A stretch of DNA of 64,000 nt from Pseudonocardia sp. ICBG1293 (GTDB lineage Bacteria; Actinomycetota; Actinomycetes; Mycobacteriales; Pseudonocardiaceae): assembly GCF_020131355.1 (NCBI RefSeq), contig NZ_JAHLEL010000047.1, positions 124,001 to 188,000 of the forward strand, read 5' to 3'. The position numbers and the translations under genes were made by a program. Positions 43,914-51,868 of the stretch are shown piece after piece (position 1 is the first letter of the stretch; each line of letters starts with the position of its first letter). The notes beneath the pieces were generated by a model. The model searched no databases. It was not told where the DNA came from and saw only the letters and a program-made list of their open reading frames with translations.

Positions 43914-44532
43914 GCAGGGCACCCCCGGGCGTCGTGAGCGCAAGAAGGCCGCCACCCGGGCCGCGCTGGCCGCCGCCGCGCTGCGGCTGTGCAGCACCCG
44001 TGGCCCGGACGCGGTGACCGTGGAGCAGATCGCCGACGCCGCCGACGTCGCGCCCCGCACCTTCTTCAACTACTTCACCTCGAAGGAGGAGGCGGTCGTC
44101 GCGGGCAACGCGTCGTCGGCGGACACCCTGGTCACCGCGTTCGCCGCGCGCCCGGACGACGAGCCGGTGACCGAGTCCCTGCGGCACGCCCTGCACGCCG
44201 TGGTGACCGATCCCGGGTACCTCGACCGGGTGCGGGCGCTGCGGGCGCTGAGCGGGCACCCGACGATCGTCGCGCACCAGCTGGCCGCGTTCGCCGCCCA
44301 GGAGCGGGCGCTGGCCGGGGCCGTCGTGGCCCGGACCGGTTCCGACCCGGCACGCGACCTCTACCCGACCCTCGCCGCGGCCGCCGCGGTGACCGGGCTG
44401 CGCGTCGCGGTCCAGCACTGGCTCGGCGACCACGGGGTGGACCCGCGGTCGCCGTCGCTGCCCCAGCTGGTGGACGAGGTCATGGCCGTGTTCGACGCCG
44501 GGGTGCGCGCCCTGGCCGACGCCCCGGCCTGA
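43906..44532 (+). CDS. TetR-family transcriptional regulator
   Basis: A 208-residue regulator. The N-terminal helix-turn-helix is RRERKKAATRAALAAAALRL followed by VTVEQIADAADVAPRTFFNYF (residues ~10-60), then a helical ligand domain. GTG at 43906 overlaps the end of the MFS frame by 8 bases, so it is co-transcribed with the exporter and most likely represses it through the palindromes at 41911-41942. Confidence 0.9.
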   Translation: MAEQGTPGRRERKKAATRAALAAAALRLCSTRGPDAVTVEQIADAADVAPRTFFNYFTSKEEAVVAGNASSADTLVTAFAARPDDEPVTESLRHALHAVVTDPGYLDRVRALRALSGHPTIVAHQLAAFAAQERALAGAVVARTGSDPARDLYPTLAAAAAVTGLRVAVQHWLGDHGVDPRSPSLPQLVDEVMAVFDAGVRALADAPA

Positions 44533-44592
44533 CCCCGACCACGACACCGACACCGACCGCGACCCCGCCCGCCGCGGTCCGCGGCTCGCCGG

Positions 44593-45447
44593 TCAGACCC
44601 CGGTGCTCACGGACTCGTGCCAGGGGATGATCAGGCGTTTCGCGGTGGTGACCATCACGTAGAGCAGTGACCCCAGCACCGCGAGCAGCACGATCACCGC
44701 GAACAGCCGTGGGGCGTCGAGGGCGTTGAGGCTCGACACCACCAGGTACCCGAGCCCGGCGCTGCCACCGAGGTACTCGCCGACGATCGCGCCGATCACC
44801 GAGAAGACGATCGCGACCTCGGCCCCGGCGAACACGTAGGGCAGGGTCGCGGGCAGCTCCAGGTTCCGGAACGTCGCCCACCGTGAGGCGCCCAGCCCGG
44901 TCATCACGTCGCGGTGCCCGCGCTCGACCGAGCGCACCCCCAGCATCACGTTGAGCATGATCGGGAAGAACGCGAGCAGCCCCGCCATGATGATCTTCGA
45001 GGTGGGCCCGAAGCCGAACCAGATGACGAAGATCGGCACGAACGCCACCTTCGGCACGACCTGCAGCGCGACCAGGGCCGGCTGCACCGCGCGGCGGAGC
45101 CACTCGATCCGCCCCAGCAGCGCGCCGACCACGATGCCGGCGACGAGGGCGCAGCCGAACCCGACCAGGACCTCCAGCAGTGTCACGCCGATGTGCCCCC
45201 AGATCGCCGGGTCGGCCAGCAGCTCCCCCAGCGCGCCGAGGACGGCGGCCGGGGCCGGCAGGATGAACTCCGAGACACCGACCACCGAGACGGTGAACTG
45301 CCAGCCCGCCACGAGCAGCAGCAGGAGCACGGGTCCGGAGATCCACGGCAGCCGCCGCAGCCAGGGCGACTCCTTCTCCGGTCCACCGGGGTCGGTCACG
45401 GGGGTGGCGGGGTCGGTCGCGGGCGCGGGCCGTTCGGTCGTGGTCAT
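44593..45447 (-). CDS. SsuC/TauC-type ABC permease
   Basis: A 284-residue permease with six helices and the BPD_transp_1 EAA loop (DVMTGLGASRWATFRNLELPATLPYVFAG). The N-terminal 30 residues are hydrophilic. It belongs to the nitrate/sulfonate/taurine/thiamine-precursor importer class. It is the last gene of the minus-strand nine-gene operon, 3 bases after the ATPase stop. Substrate unknown; the neighbours suggest a carboxylated or hydroxylated organic compound. Confidence 0.9.
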   Translation of the reverse strand: MTTTERPAPATDPATPVTDPGGPEKESPWLRRLPWISGPVLLLLLVAGWQFTVSVVGVSEFILPAPAAVLGALGELLADPAIWGHIGVTLLEVLVGFGCALVAGIVVGALLGRIEWLRRAVQPALVALQVVPKVAFVPIFVIWFGFGPTSKIIMAGLLAFFPIMLNVMLGVRSVERGHRDVMTGLGASRWATFRNLELPATLPYVFAGAEVAIVFSVIGAIVGEYLGGSAGLGYLVVSSLNALDAPRLFAVIVLLAVLGSLLYVMVTTAKRLIIPWHESVSTGV

Positions 45448-45450
45448 CGG

Positions 45451-46368
45451 TCAGTCCTCCCGGTCCAGCTCGATGCGCAGCCCGGCGACCAGCGCGCCGA
45501 ACTCGGGTGTCGTCTCGGTCGCCGCGGACCGCGGCCGGGGCAGGTCGACGGGGGTGACCGACCGGATCCGCCCCGGCCGCGGCGTGAGCAGCACGACCCG
45601 GTCGGCGAGGAACACCGCCTCGGGGATCGAGTGGGTCACGAACACCACCGTCGCGCCGGAGACCGCGTGGATCTGCTGCAGCTCCAGGTTCATCCGGTCG
45701 CGGGTCAGCGCGTCCAGCGCGCCGAAGGGCTCGTCCATCAGCAGCACCGACGGGTCACAGGCCAGTGCCCGCGCGATCGCCGCCCGCTGGCGCATCCCGC
45801 CGGACAGCTCGCGCGGGTAGGAGTCCTCGAACCCGCCGAGGCCGACGGTGGCGCACAGCTCGACGGCCCGGGCACGCCGCTCGGCGCGCGGGACCCCGCG
45901 GAGCTTGAGCGGCAACGCGACGTTGTCGGTGATCGTGAACCACGGGAACAGGTTCGCCTCCTGGAAGACCAGGCCGAACTCGGCGAACACGGCGTCGTCG
46001 CGGCGGCCCGCGGACCAGGCGGGACGCCCGCCCGCCTCCACCAGCCCCGCGGACGGGGCCAGCAGCCCGGACAGGATCCGCAGCAGGGTCGTCTTGCCGC
46101 AGCCCGAGCGCCCGACCAGGGAGACGAACTCGCCGCGGGCGACGTCCAGGTCGATCCCGGACAGCGCGTGCACCTCCCCCCGACGGGTCGGATAGACCTT
46201 GTCCACACCCGACACCCGCAGGCCGACCGCGCCACCGGTCGGGGCCGCAGGCGTCGCGGACCGGGTGGTCGTCCGCCGGGCCGCCGTCTGCTGCTGGGTC
46301 GCCGTCTGCTGGGTCATGTCCGTCTCCTGCTCCGTCGCCGGGGACCGTCGTGTCGTCGGGGTGCTCAT
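45451..46368 (-). CDS. SsuB/TauB-type ABC ATPase
   Basis: A 305-residue ATPase. A Thr/Gln-rich 45-residue N-terminal extension precedes VYPTRRGEVHALSGIDLDV, Walker A GRSGCGKTT, Q-loop VFQEANLFPW, signature LSGGMRQRAAIARAL and Walker B VLLMDEPFGALD. ATG at 46368 overlaps the binding-protein stop (ATGA); a later ATG at 46317 would drop 17 residues of the extension. Confidence 0.92.
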   Translation of the reverse strand: MSTPTTRRSPATEQETDMTQQTATQQQTAARRTTTRSATPAAPTGGAVGLRVSGVDKVYPTRRGEVHALSGIDLDVARGEFVSLVGRSGCGKTTLLRILSGLLAPSAGLVEAGGRPAWSAGRRDDAVFAEFGLVFQEANLFPWFTITDNVALPLKLRGVPRAERRARAVELCATVGLGGFEDSYPRELSGGMRQRAAIARALACDPSVLLMDEPFGALDALTRDRMNLELQQIHAVSGATVVFVTHSIPEAVFLADRVVLLTPRPGRIRSVTPVDLPRPRSAATETTPEFGALVAGLRIELDRED

Positions 46369-47396
46369 GGGGCGCCCTGGGTGCCGTTGAGGCCGGCGTC
46401 GAGCCACTGCGCCGGGTCCAGGGCCGCGGGGACCTGCCCGACCGAGGACACCTCGTCGTAGGTGGCCTGCCAGCGCTGCGGGGAGATCCCGGTCGGGCCC
46501 TGGCCCGCGGCGTAACCGTCGACGTAGGCGGCGAGCGCGGCCCGCGCGACCTCGGGCCGTTCCAGGGCCGAGACCTGGTACTTCGAGCCGATGAGCTGCA
46601 TGGTCTCGGCGAACCCGCCCGCCTCGTCGGCGGTGATGAACGCCGTCGCGTCCGCGATCGCCGCGAGGTAGCGGCGCAGCTTGTCCTGCTCGGCCGGATC
46701 GGCAGCGGTGGCCTTCGAGGTGGCGTAGACCTGCGACCCGGCGGAGATGGCCTCGTTCGGGTCGTAGACGACGGCCTCGGGGCGGGTCGCCTGGAGCAGC
46801 ATGGCGGTGTCGAGCGAGACGATGAACGCGTCGACCCGACCGGTGTCCACCAGGTCGAACACACCGGGGCTGAGCCCGACGACCTGGCGACGCAGCTCGT
46901 CGGGGGCGATCCCGGCCGAACCGGCGACCAGGTCCAGGGTGATGGAGCTGGTGCCGCCCTCCGACGGTGTCCCCACCAGCTTGCCGCGCAGCTGTGCGGC
47001 GTCGGTGACCGGCGCGCGCTGCGAGGAGACGAGCCGCAGCGGACCGTTGTGCACGACCCCGCCGATCGCGACGAGCGGAGCGCCACGCTCCCCCGCGGCG
47101 ACCATCGTCTCGATGTCCCCGATCCGGGAGATCTCCGCGGAACCGGCGAGCAGGGTCTGGATGGCCGAGGCGGAGCCCTGCGTGGCCTCGAAGGTCACGT
47201 CGAGACCGTGGGCGGCGAAGTAGCCCTTGGTGTCGGCGATCATCTCCGCGGCGTAGCCCAGCGACTCCATCGGCAGGATGTTGAGGAAGGTGATCCGGTC
47301 GCGGCCGTCCTCGCCGGCGCCCGAGCCGCAGCCGGCGAGGACGAGGCAGGCGGCGAGCAGGACCGCGGCGAGACGCCGGGTCGTCGTGCGGGTCAT
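46365..47396 (-). CDS. ABC importer substrate-binding lipoprotein (NMT1/SsuA-like)
   Basis: A 343-residue lipoprotein: signal peptide with lipobox LVLAGCGS (Cys at about 23), then the NMT1-type pattern LNILPMESLGYAAEMIADTKGYFAAHGLDVTFE and GSASAIQTLLAGSAEISRIGD. It captures the substrate for the SsuB/C pair. Coupled by ATGA to the amidohydrolase upstream, which places import and catabolism in one operon. Confidence 0.9.
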   Translation of the reverse strand: MTRTTTRRLAAVLLAACLVLAGCGSGAGEDGRDRITFLNILPMESLGYAAEMIADTKGYFAAHGLDVTFEATQGSASAIQTLLAGSAEISRIGDIETMVAAGERGAPLVAIGGVVHNGPLRLVSSQRAPVTDAAQLRGKLVGTPSEGGTSSITLDLVAGSAGIAPDELRRQVVGLSPGVFDLVDTGRVDAFIVSLDTAMLLQATRPEAVVYDPNEAISAGSQVYATSKATAADPAEQDKLRRYLAAIADATAFITADEAGGFAETMQLIGSKYQVSALERPEVARAALAAYVDGYAAGQGPTGISPQRWQATYDEVSSVGQVPAALDPAQWLDAGLNGTQGAP

Positions 47397-48532
47397 CGGG
47401 GGACCTCCGGTGCGTGCTGGGCCGACGCGGGGGACGGCGCCGGTGGGGCGACGGTGTCGCTGCTGCGGTACCCCGCGGTGTCGCTGCCGCGGTACCACGC
47501 GGTGGCGTTGCCGTGGCGGATCGCGGCGCGGGCGGCGGGGTCGAGGGCGTCGAGCAACCGGTCGACCCCCCGGCCGTGACGGTGCGGGTGGTCGCCGGCG
47601 TAGAGCAGGAGATCGGCGGCACCGAGCACGTCCAGCGCGGCGTGCAGCTCGCCGGGGTCGCGCGGCAGGTGGATCGGCGCGGTGGTGAGACGGACCTGCT
47701 CGCGGACGTACTGCGAGGGCATCCGGTCCACCCACGGCACCTCCCGCCGGATCCCGCGCCACTCCTTGTCCAGCCGCCACAGCAACGGCGGCAGCCAGGA
47801 GGACCCGCACTCGGCGACGGTCACCCGCAGCCCGGGCAGCGCACCGAGGGCACCCTCGGCGACCAGCGACACCAGCTGGGACTGCGCGACCTGCCCGTGG
47901 GACAGGTAGTCCTGCAGGTAGGTGTGGGTGAACCCGGTCGTGGTCGGAGCGCTGCCGACCCGGCCCCAGGCGTGCATCGTGACGACCAGCCCGGCCGCGG
48001 CGGCGGCCGCCAGGACCGGCCGGAACACCGGGTGGCCCCAGCGCAGGTCGTGCCCGCGCACCGGCAGCAGCACCTGCACGAAGCGCGCGTCGTCCGCCCA
48101 GTGCTCGATCTCGGCGACGGCCGCCGCCGGGTCGCCGAGCGGGACCGCGATCGACCCGCGGGCGCGGGGCTCGTGGTCGAGGAACTCCTGTGCCGTCCAG
48201 GTGTTCACCGCCCGGCACAGGGCGGCCTCGAAGGCGTGGTTGCGGCTGACGTCGAACGCGGTGGTGCACGTCAGGACCGCCGTGGCGACCCGTCCCCCGC
48301 CGGGGGCCGGAGGGTCGAGGACGGCGGCGCGCAGGGTCGCCACGTCGTGCGGGGCGGAGCCCTCGACCATCGCGGGCGGGTAGGCACCGGCCTGGACGGG
48401 GTCCACGCGCAGCGCGGCGACCCGGGCGTAGTCGCGCCAGTAGGGGCTCAGCAGCGGCGAGAGGTCGGCGAACGAGGCCGGTGCGACGTGGGTGTCGGCG
48501 TCGAAGAACTCCTCGACCGGCTCGGCGCTCAT
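47393..48532 (-). CDS. Amidohydrolase_2 family metal hydrolase/decarboxylase (second)
   Basis: A 379-residue ACMSD/gamma-resorcylate-decarboxylase-like TIM barrel. The metal motif is shifted to DADTHVAPA (residues ~11-19); VTMHAWG gives the barrel His and LLYAGDHPHRHG the catalytic Asp. It is about 35% longer in spirit at its C-terminus, which ends in a Ser/Asp/Pro-rich tail. It is paralogous to the next gene (shared SWLPPLLWRLD/SWLPSLLWGLD segment). ATGA overlaps on both sides. Reaction unknown; family members hydrolyse or decarboxylate cyclic carboxylates. Confidence 0.82.
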   Translation of the reverse strand: MSAEPVEEFFDADTHVAPASFADLSPLLSPYWRDYARVAALRVDPVQAGAYPPAMVEGSAPHDVATLRAAVLDPPAPGGGRVATAVLTCTTAFDVSRNHAFEAALCRAVNTWTAQEFLDHEPRARGSIAVPLGDPAAAVAEIEHWADDARFVQVLLPVRGHDLRWGHPVFRPVLAAAAAAGLVVTMHAWGRVGSAPTTTGFTHTYLQDYLSHGQVAQSQLVSLVAEGALGALPGLRVTVAECGSSWLPPLLWRLDKEWRGIRREVPWVDRMPSQYVREQVRLTTAPIHLPRDPGELHAALDVLGAADLLLYAGDHPHRHGRGVDRLLDALDPAARAAIRHGNATAWYRGSDTAGYRSSDTVAPPAPSPASAQHAPEVPR

Positions 48533-49665
48533 CCCTCGCTCCCGGGCAGGGTCAGGCCGTAGAGGCGGGCGGCGTTGGCGGCCGCCATCGGCCGGCGCAG
48601 GGCCGCGGGCAGCACCCGCAGCGCGGTGATCGGGTCGTCGAAGTCCCAGTGCGGGTAGTCGGAGGAGAACAGGATCCGGTCGGTCATCCCGGTCTGCTCC
48701 CACGTCGTCGCCAGGTGCTCGGGCACCGGCGGCTCGTCGATCGGCTGGGTGGTGAACCAGAGCCGTTCGCGCACGACCTCCGACGGCGGGCAGGTCAGCC
48801 ACGGGACGTCGTCGCGGCACAGCTCCCAGGCGTCGTCGAGCCCCCAGAGCAGCGACGGCAGCCAGGACACCCCGCCCTCGACCAGCACGACCTGCAGGCC
48901 CGGCACCGCCTCCAGGGCGCCGCCCGCGACGAGCCCGGTCAGCGCAACGGCGACGGCGTTGCCGTACCAGGCGTGCTGCTCCAGGTAGAACGACGGCCAC
49001 CCGTCGCCGCGGTGGCCCTCGGTGCCGCCGAGGTGCACCGCGACCGGCAGCCCGTGCGCGGCGGCCGCGGCGAGGATCGGCCGGTACTTGGGGTCCGACC
49101 AGGGCAGGTGGGTACCGCTGGGGAACAGCACCTGCACGAACCGCGGGTCCGCGGCGCGGCGCTCGATCTCGGCGACGGCCTCGGCGGGCGACTCGTGCGG
49201 GATGCAGATGCTGGCCCGCAGCCGCGGCTCGGGGTCGAGCCAGTCGGTGACGAGCACGTCGTTGTACGCACGGCACAGTGCGGCGGCGAACGCGGGCTCC
49301 TCGGCGCCCGCGGTGTGCCCCTGCATCGGGATGAGCACCCCGGCGACGACGTCGTAGGGGTCCAGCAGCTGGCTGCGCATCAGGTCGAGGTCACTGCCGG
49401 GAGGCCGGACCACGCTGCCCGGCGGGCCGGCGTCGGGGTGGGCGTCGCGGCGCATGCCGCCGTGCCGGACCCGGGGGTAGACCGCGGGCGGCGGGGCACC
49501 GCGCAGGCCGAACCGCAGGTAGCGGCGCCGCCAGGTCTCGGGCAGCGCGGCCGCGAGCCGGTCCGCGGTGACGACCGGGTGGATGTCGGCGTCGACGATC
49601 GGGGTGCGGGCACGGCGCCGGCCCGGAGCCCGGGTGGTGGCCGTGGCGGAGTCGGTGGTGGTCAT
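48529..49665 (-). CDS. Amidohydrolase_2 family metal hydrolase/decarboxylase (first)
   Basis: A 378-residue paralogue of the preceding entry. DADIHPVV is the metal-binding start, PVAVHLGGTEG holds the barrel His, and ILFSSDYPHWDFDDP the catalytic Asp/His region. Family members such as ACMSD, 5-carboxyvanillate decarboxylase and gamma-resorcylate decarboxylase act on aromatic or unsaturated carboxylates. Two tandem copies suggest two successive steps or a heteromer. ATGA overlap with the Rieske gene. Confidence 0.85.
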   Translation of the reverse strand: MTTTDSATATTRAPGRRRARTPIVDADIHPVVTADRLAAALPETWRRRYLRFGLRGAPPPAVYPRVRHGGMRRDAHPDAGPPGSVVRPPGSDLDLMRSQLLDPYDVVAGVLIPMQGHTAGAEEPAFAAALCRAYNDVLVTDWLDPEPRLRASICIPHESPAEAVAEIERRAADPRFVQVLFPSGTHLPWSDPKYRPILAAAAAHGLPVAVHLGGTEGHRGDGWPSFYLEQHAWYGNAVAVALTGLVAGGALEAVPGLQVVLVEGGVSWLPSLLWGLDDAWELCRDDVPWLTCPPSEVVRERLWFTTQPIDEPPVPEHLATTWEQTGMTDRILFSSDYPHWDFDDPITALRVLPAALRRPMAAANAARLYGLTLPGSEG

Positions 49666-50102
49666 GACGTCTCCTCGGTGGCGGTGCGACGGCCGGTGTC
49701 GACGACCACCCAGCGGTCCTCGACGGTCACCTCGAAGGTCTCGGCGGTGTACGGGCCGGGGGTCATGCCCGGCGGCCCCGGCTCGACCGACGCCGGGAGG
49801 CTGCGGGCGGGGGCGTCGCCGGGCTGGTAGGAGCGGCCGGTGCGCACGTCGTACTCCCAGCCGTGCCAGGGGCAGGCGACGAGCACGTGGTCGTCGTCGA
49901 GCCGGACGTCGGCCGGGCCGGACGCGACCGGGGCACCGGCGACCGAGCCGCGGCACAGCGGCCCGCCCTGGTGCGGGCAGTGGTCGGCGAGGGCGTAGTA
50001 GTCGTCGCCGACCCGGAAGACCCCGATGGAACGGGTGCCGACCCGCACCACCCGGTGCTCGCCGGGGGCGAGCTCGTCGGCGGGCAGCACGGCGAGCCTC
50101 AT
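49662..50102 (-). CDS. Rieske [2Fe-2S] ferredoxin-like protein
   Basis: A 146-residue stand-alone Rieske protein. Ligands are C42-P-H44 (HCPHQGGPLC) and C77-PW-H80 (ACPWHGWEYD). No oxygenase catalytic domain is attached, so it is likely to be a ferredoxin or small subunit passing electrons within a redox step of the operon, possibly with the FAD oxidoreductase. ATGA overlaps at both ends. Confidence 0.92.
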   Translation of the reverse strand: MRLAVLPADELAPGEHRVVRVGTRSIGVFRVGDDYYALADHCPHQGGPLCRGSVAGAPVASGPADVRLDDDHVLVACPWHGWEYDVRTGRSYQPGDAPARSLPASVEPGPPGMTPGPYTAETFEVTVEDRWVVVDTGRRTATEETS

Positions 50103-50536
50103 GACCCGTCCCCCGCCCGCCGGAGGAGCTCGACGGTGCCCACGGTGGCGTCGAGCCGGATGTGGTCGCCGGTGCGCAGCACTTGTACCGGGTCCTCGTC
50201 CAGGTCGGCCAGCGCGGGGACCCGGGTGACGACGGCGCCGAGCGCGGCCTTGGTCGTGGTGACGGTGAAGACCATCCCGAGCGGGGCGGTCCCGAGCAGC
50301 CGGGTGCTCTGGAAGAACGCCGACCAGCCCGAGGACCCCTTGGCCCCGGGGAACACCAGGATCCGCCCGGTGAAGCAGACACCCTGGAGCGGGTGCCGGG
50401 CCTCGACGATCGTCCCGCTCGCCGGGTCGATGCCACCCCACCCGGAGATCGTCTCCGGCGAGACCAGCGCCTCTCCGGTGACCACACCGGGGACCACGGT
50501 GCGGCCGCGCAGGACGGTGCCGACGGTGGCGGTCAT
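50099..50536 (-). CDS. Aconitase X small (swivel, DUF126) subunit
   Basis: A 145-residue protein with the AcnX swivel pattern: GRTVVPGVVTGEALVSPETISGWGGIDPASG, ARHPLQGVCFTGRILVFPGAKGSSGWS, and ADLDEDPVQVLRTGDHIRLDA near the end. In known bacterial and archaeal AcnX enzymes the small subunit closes the active site over the substrate. ATGA-coupled to the large subunit. Confidence 0.93.
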   Translation of the reverse strand: MTATVGTVLRGRTVVPGVVTGEALVSPETISGWGGIDPASGTIVEARHPLQGVCFTGRILVFPGAKGSSGWSAFFQSTRLLGTAPLGMVFTVTTTKAALGAVVTRVPALADLDEDPVQVLRTGDHIRLDATVGTVELLRRAGDGS

Positions 50537-51813
50537 CGCAGCTCACCCGACCAGCGCCCGGTGACCGCGGCGTGCACGCAGTCCTCGGTGGTACCGAACC
50601 ACGCCTCGATCCCGAGGATGGCGGGCAGGTAGTGGGCCTGCTTGGCCGAGTCGGTGGCGAACACCCGCGTGCCCGGCGGGGCGAGGCGGGACATGGCCGG
50701 GCACGAGTCGGTGAGCACCCGGGCTCCGGCGGCCTCGATGACGGCGGTGTACCCGCTGCGCTCGGCGACCGCGGCCAGCGCCCGCGGCGCCATGATCCAC
50801 AGCGAGGTGCCGTCGTGCAGCCTGCGACCGTCGAGGAGCCGGGCGACGTCGCGGATCTGGTCGAGCGAGGCGTGCGGGCAGCCGAGCAGGACGAAGTCGA
50901 CGTCCGTGCTGGTGCCCTGGTCGTTGAGCCGGGCGTAGGTGGCGGCCCGCTCGGCCGCGCCGTAGACGACGGCCTCGGCCGGGGCCGCCCCGCCGAACGC
51001 GGCCTCGACCGTCGGTGCCTCCGGGGTGACCCCGGGGACGTGGTACATCTCGACCCCTCCGGAGGAGGCCGCGGCGGCGCCGAAGTGCTTGAGGTCGGTG
51101 AGGTCGGGCAGGGCGAGGTCACCGGTGACGACCGGGCGGGCCTCCTGCACGACGTCACCGGTGAAGTAGCCGAGCAGCCCCCAGTCGAGGAACCCCGCGA
51201 CCGGCGTGTCGACGCGCACGAGGTGGGTACCGCGGCGGTGGGCGTCGTGGTGGTTGCCCCAGCAGGGCACACGGCCGGTGAGGCTCGCCGCGCCGGTCGA
51301 CGCGGTGCCCTCGCAGTTGGTGCGGGCCCCGAGCACCGAGTTGGCGTAGACGACCGCGGAGGACTCCATCCAGGCGCAGTGCTCGCCGCGGACCGGGAGG
51401 TTCCCGACCTGGTACGGCGTGCAGGTGGCCAGGATGGAGACGCCGCGGCGGCCGTAGAAGGTCTCGGCGTCGGCCTGCAGCTCGACGAAGTCCGCCGGGT
51501 AGGGCGCGACATCGGTCGCGTCGGCGCCGAAGCCCTGCTGGAGCTGGCAGGCGGGCACCGCCATCGGCGGGATCGGGTGGGTCTCGTCGCTGTCGAGGTT
51601 GATCACCGAGAACGCCCGGTCCCACCCGCCCTCGGCGACCAGGCGGGCCTTGAGCGGGGAGGGCTGGGTGGCGGTCCCGGCCACGTTGCGGACGGTGCAG
51701 AACCGCTCGGCGTCCAGTGCCTCGGCGTAGCGGATGAGCAGGTCCATCGCGGCGGCGACGGCGGGCCCCTCGGCCCCGTCGAGCATCCTGCGGTCGTCGT
51801 CGGTGAGTATCAC
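50533..51813 (-). CDS. Aconitase X large (DUF521) subunit
   Basis: A 426-residue catalytic subunit of the AcnX dehydratase family, whose characterised members are cis-3-hydroxy-L-proline dehydratase and archaeal phosphomevalonate dehydratase. Candidate Fe-S ligands are C167 (ARTNCEGTAS), C312 (LLGCPHAS) and C371 (TDSCPAM). GTG at 51813 begins MILTDDDRRMLDG. It should dehydrate a hydroxylated carboxylate in this pathway, but the operon lacks other known hydroxyproline genes, so the substrate is open. Confidence 0.92.
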   Translation of the reverse strand: MILTDDDRRMLDGAEGPAVAAAMDLLIRYAEALDAERFCTVRNVAGTATQPSPLKARLVAEGGWDRAFSVINLDSDETHPIPPMAVPACQLQQGFGADATDVAPYPADFVELQADAETFYGRRGVSILATCTPYQVGNLPVRGEHCAWMESSAVVYANSVLGARTNCEGTASTGAASLTGRVPCWGNHHDAHRRGTHLVRVDTPVAGFLDWGLLGYFTGDVVQEARPVVTGDLALPDLTDLKHFGAAAASSGGVEMYHVPGVTPEAPTVEAAFGGAAPAEAVVYGAAERAATYARLNDQGTSTDVDFVLLGCPHASLDQIRDVARLLDGRRLHDGTSLWIMAPRALAAVAERSGYTAVIEAAGARVLTDSCPAMSRLAPPGTRVFATDSAKQAHYLPAILGIEAWFGTTEDCVHAAVTGRWSGELR

Positions 51814-51868
51814 GGGGCGCCTCCGGGCATCGTTGCCTGTCTCCTCGTGGTGGTGGCGGTGTGGCGGG

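Noticed and set aside
50533..51813. Calling the AcnX pair cis-3-hydroxyproline dehydratase or phosphomevalonate dehydratase
   Set aside because: Family is clear but neither the hydroxyproline partner genes nor mevalonate genes accompany it; substrate left open.
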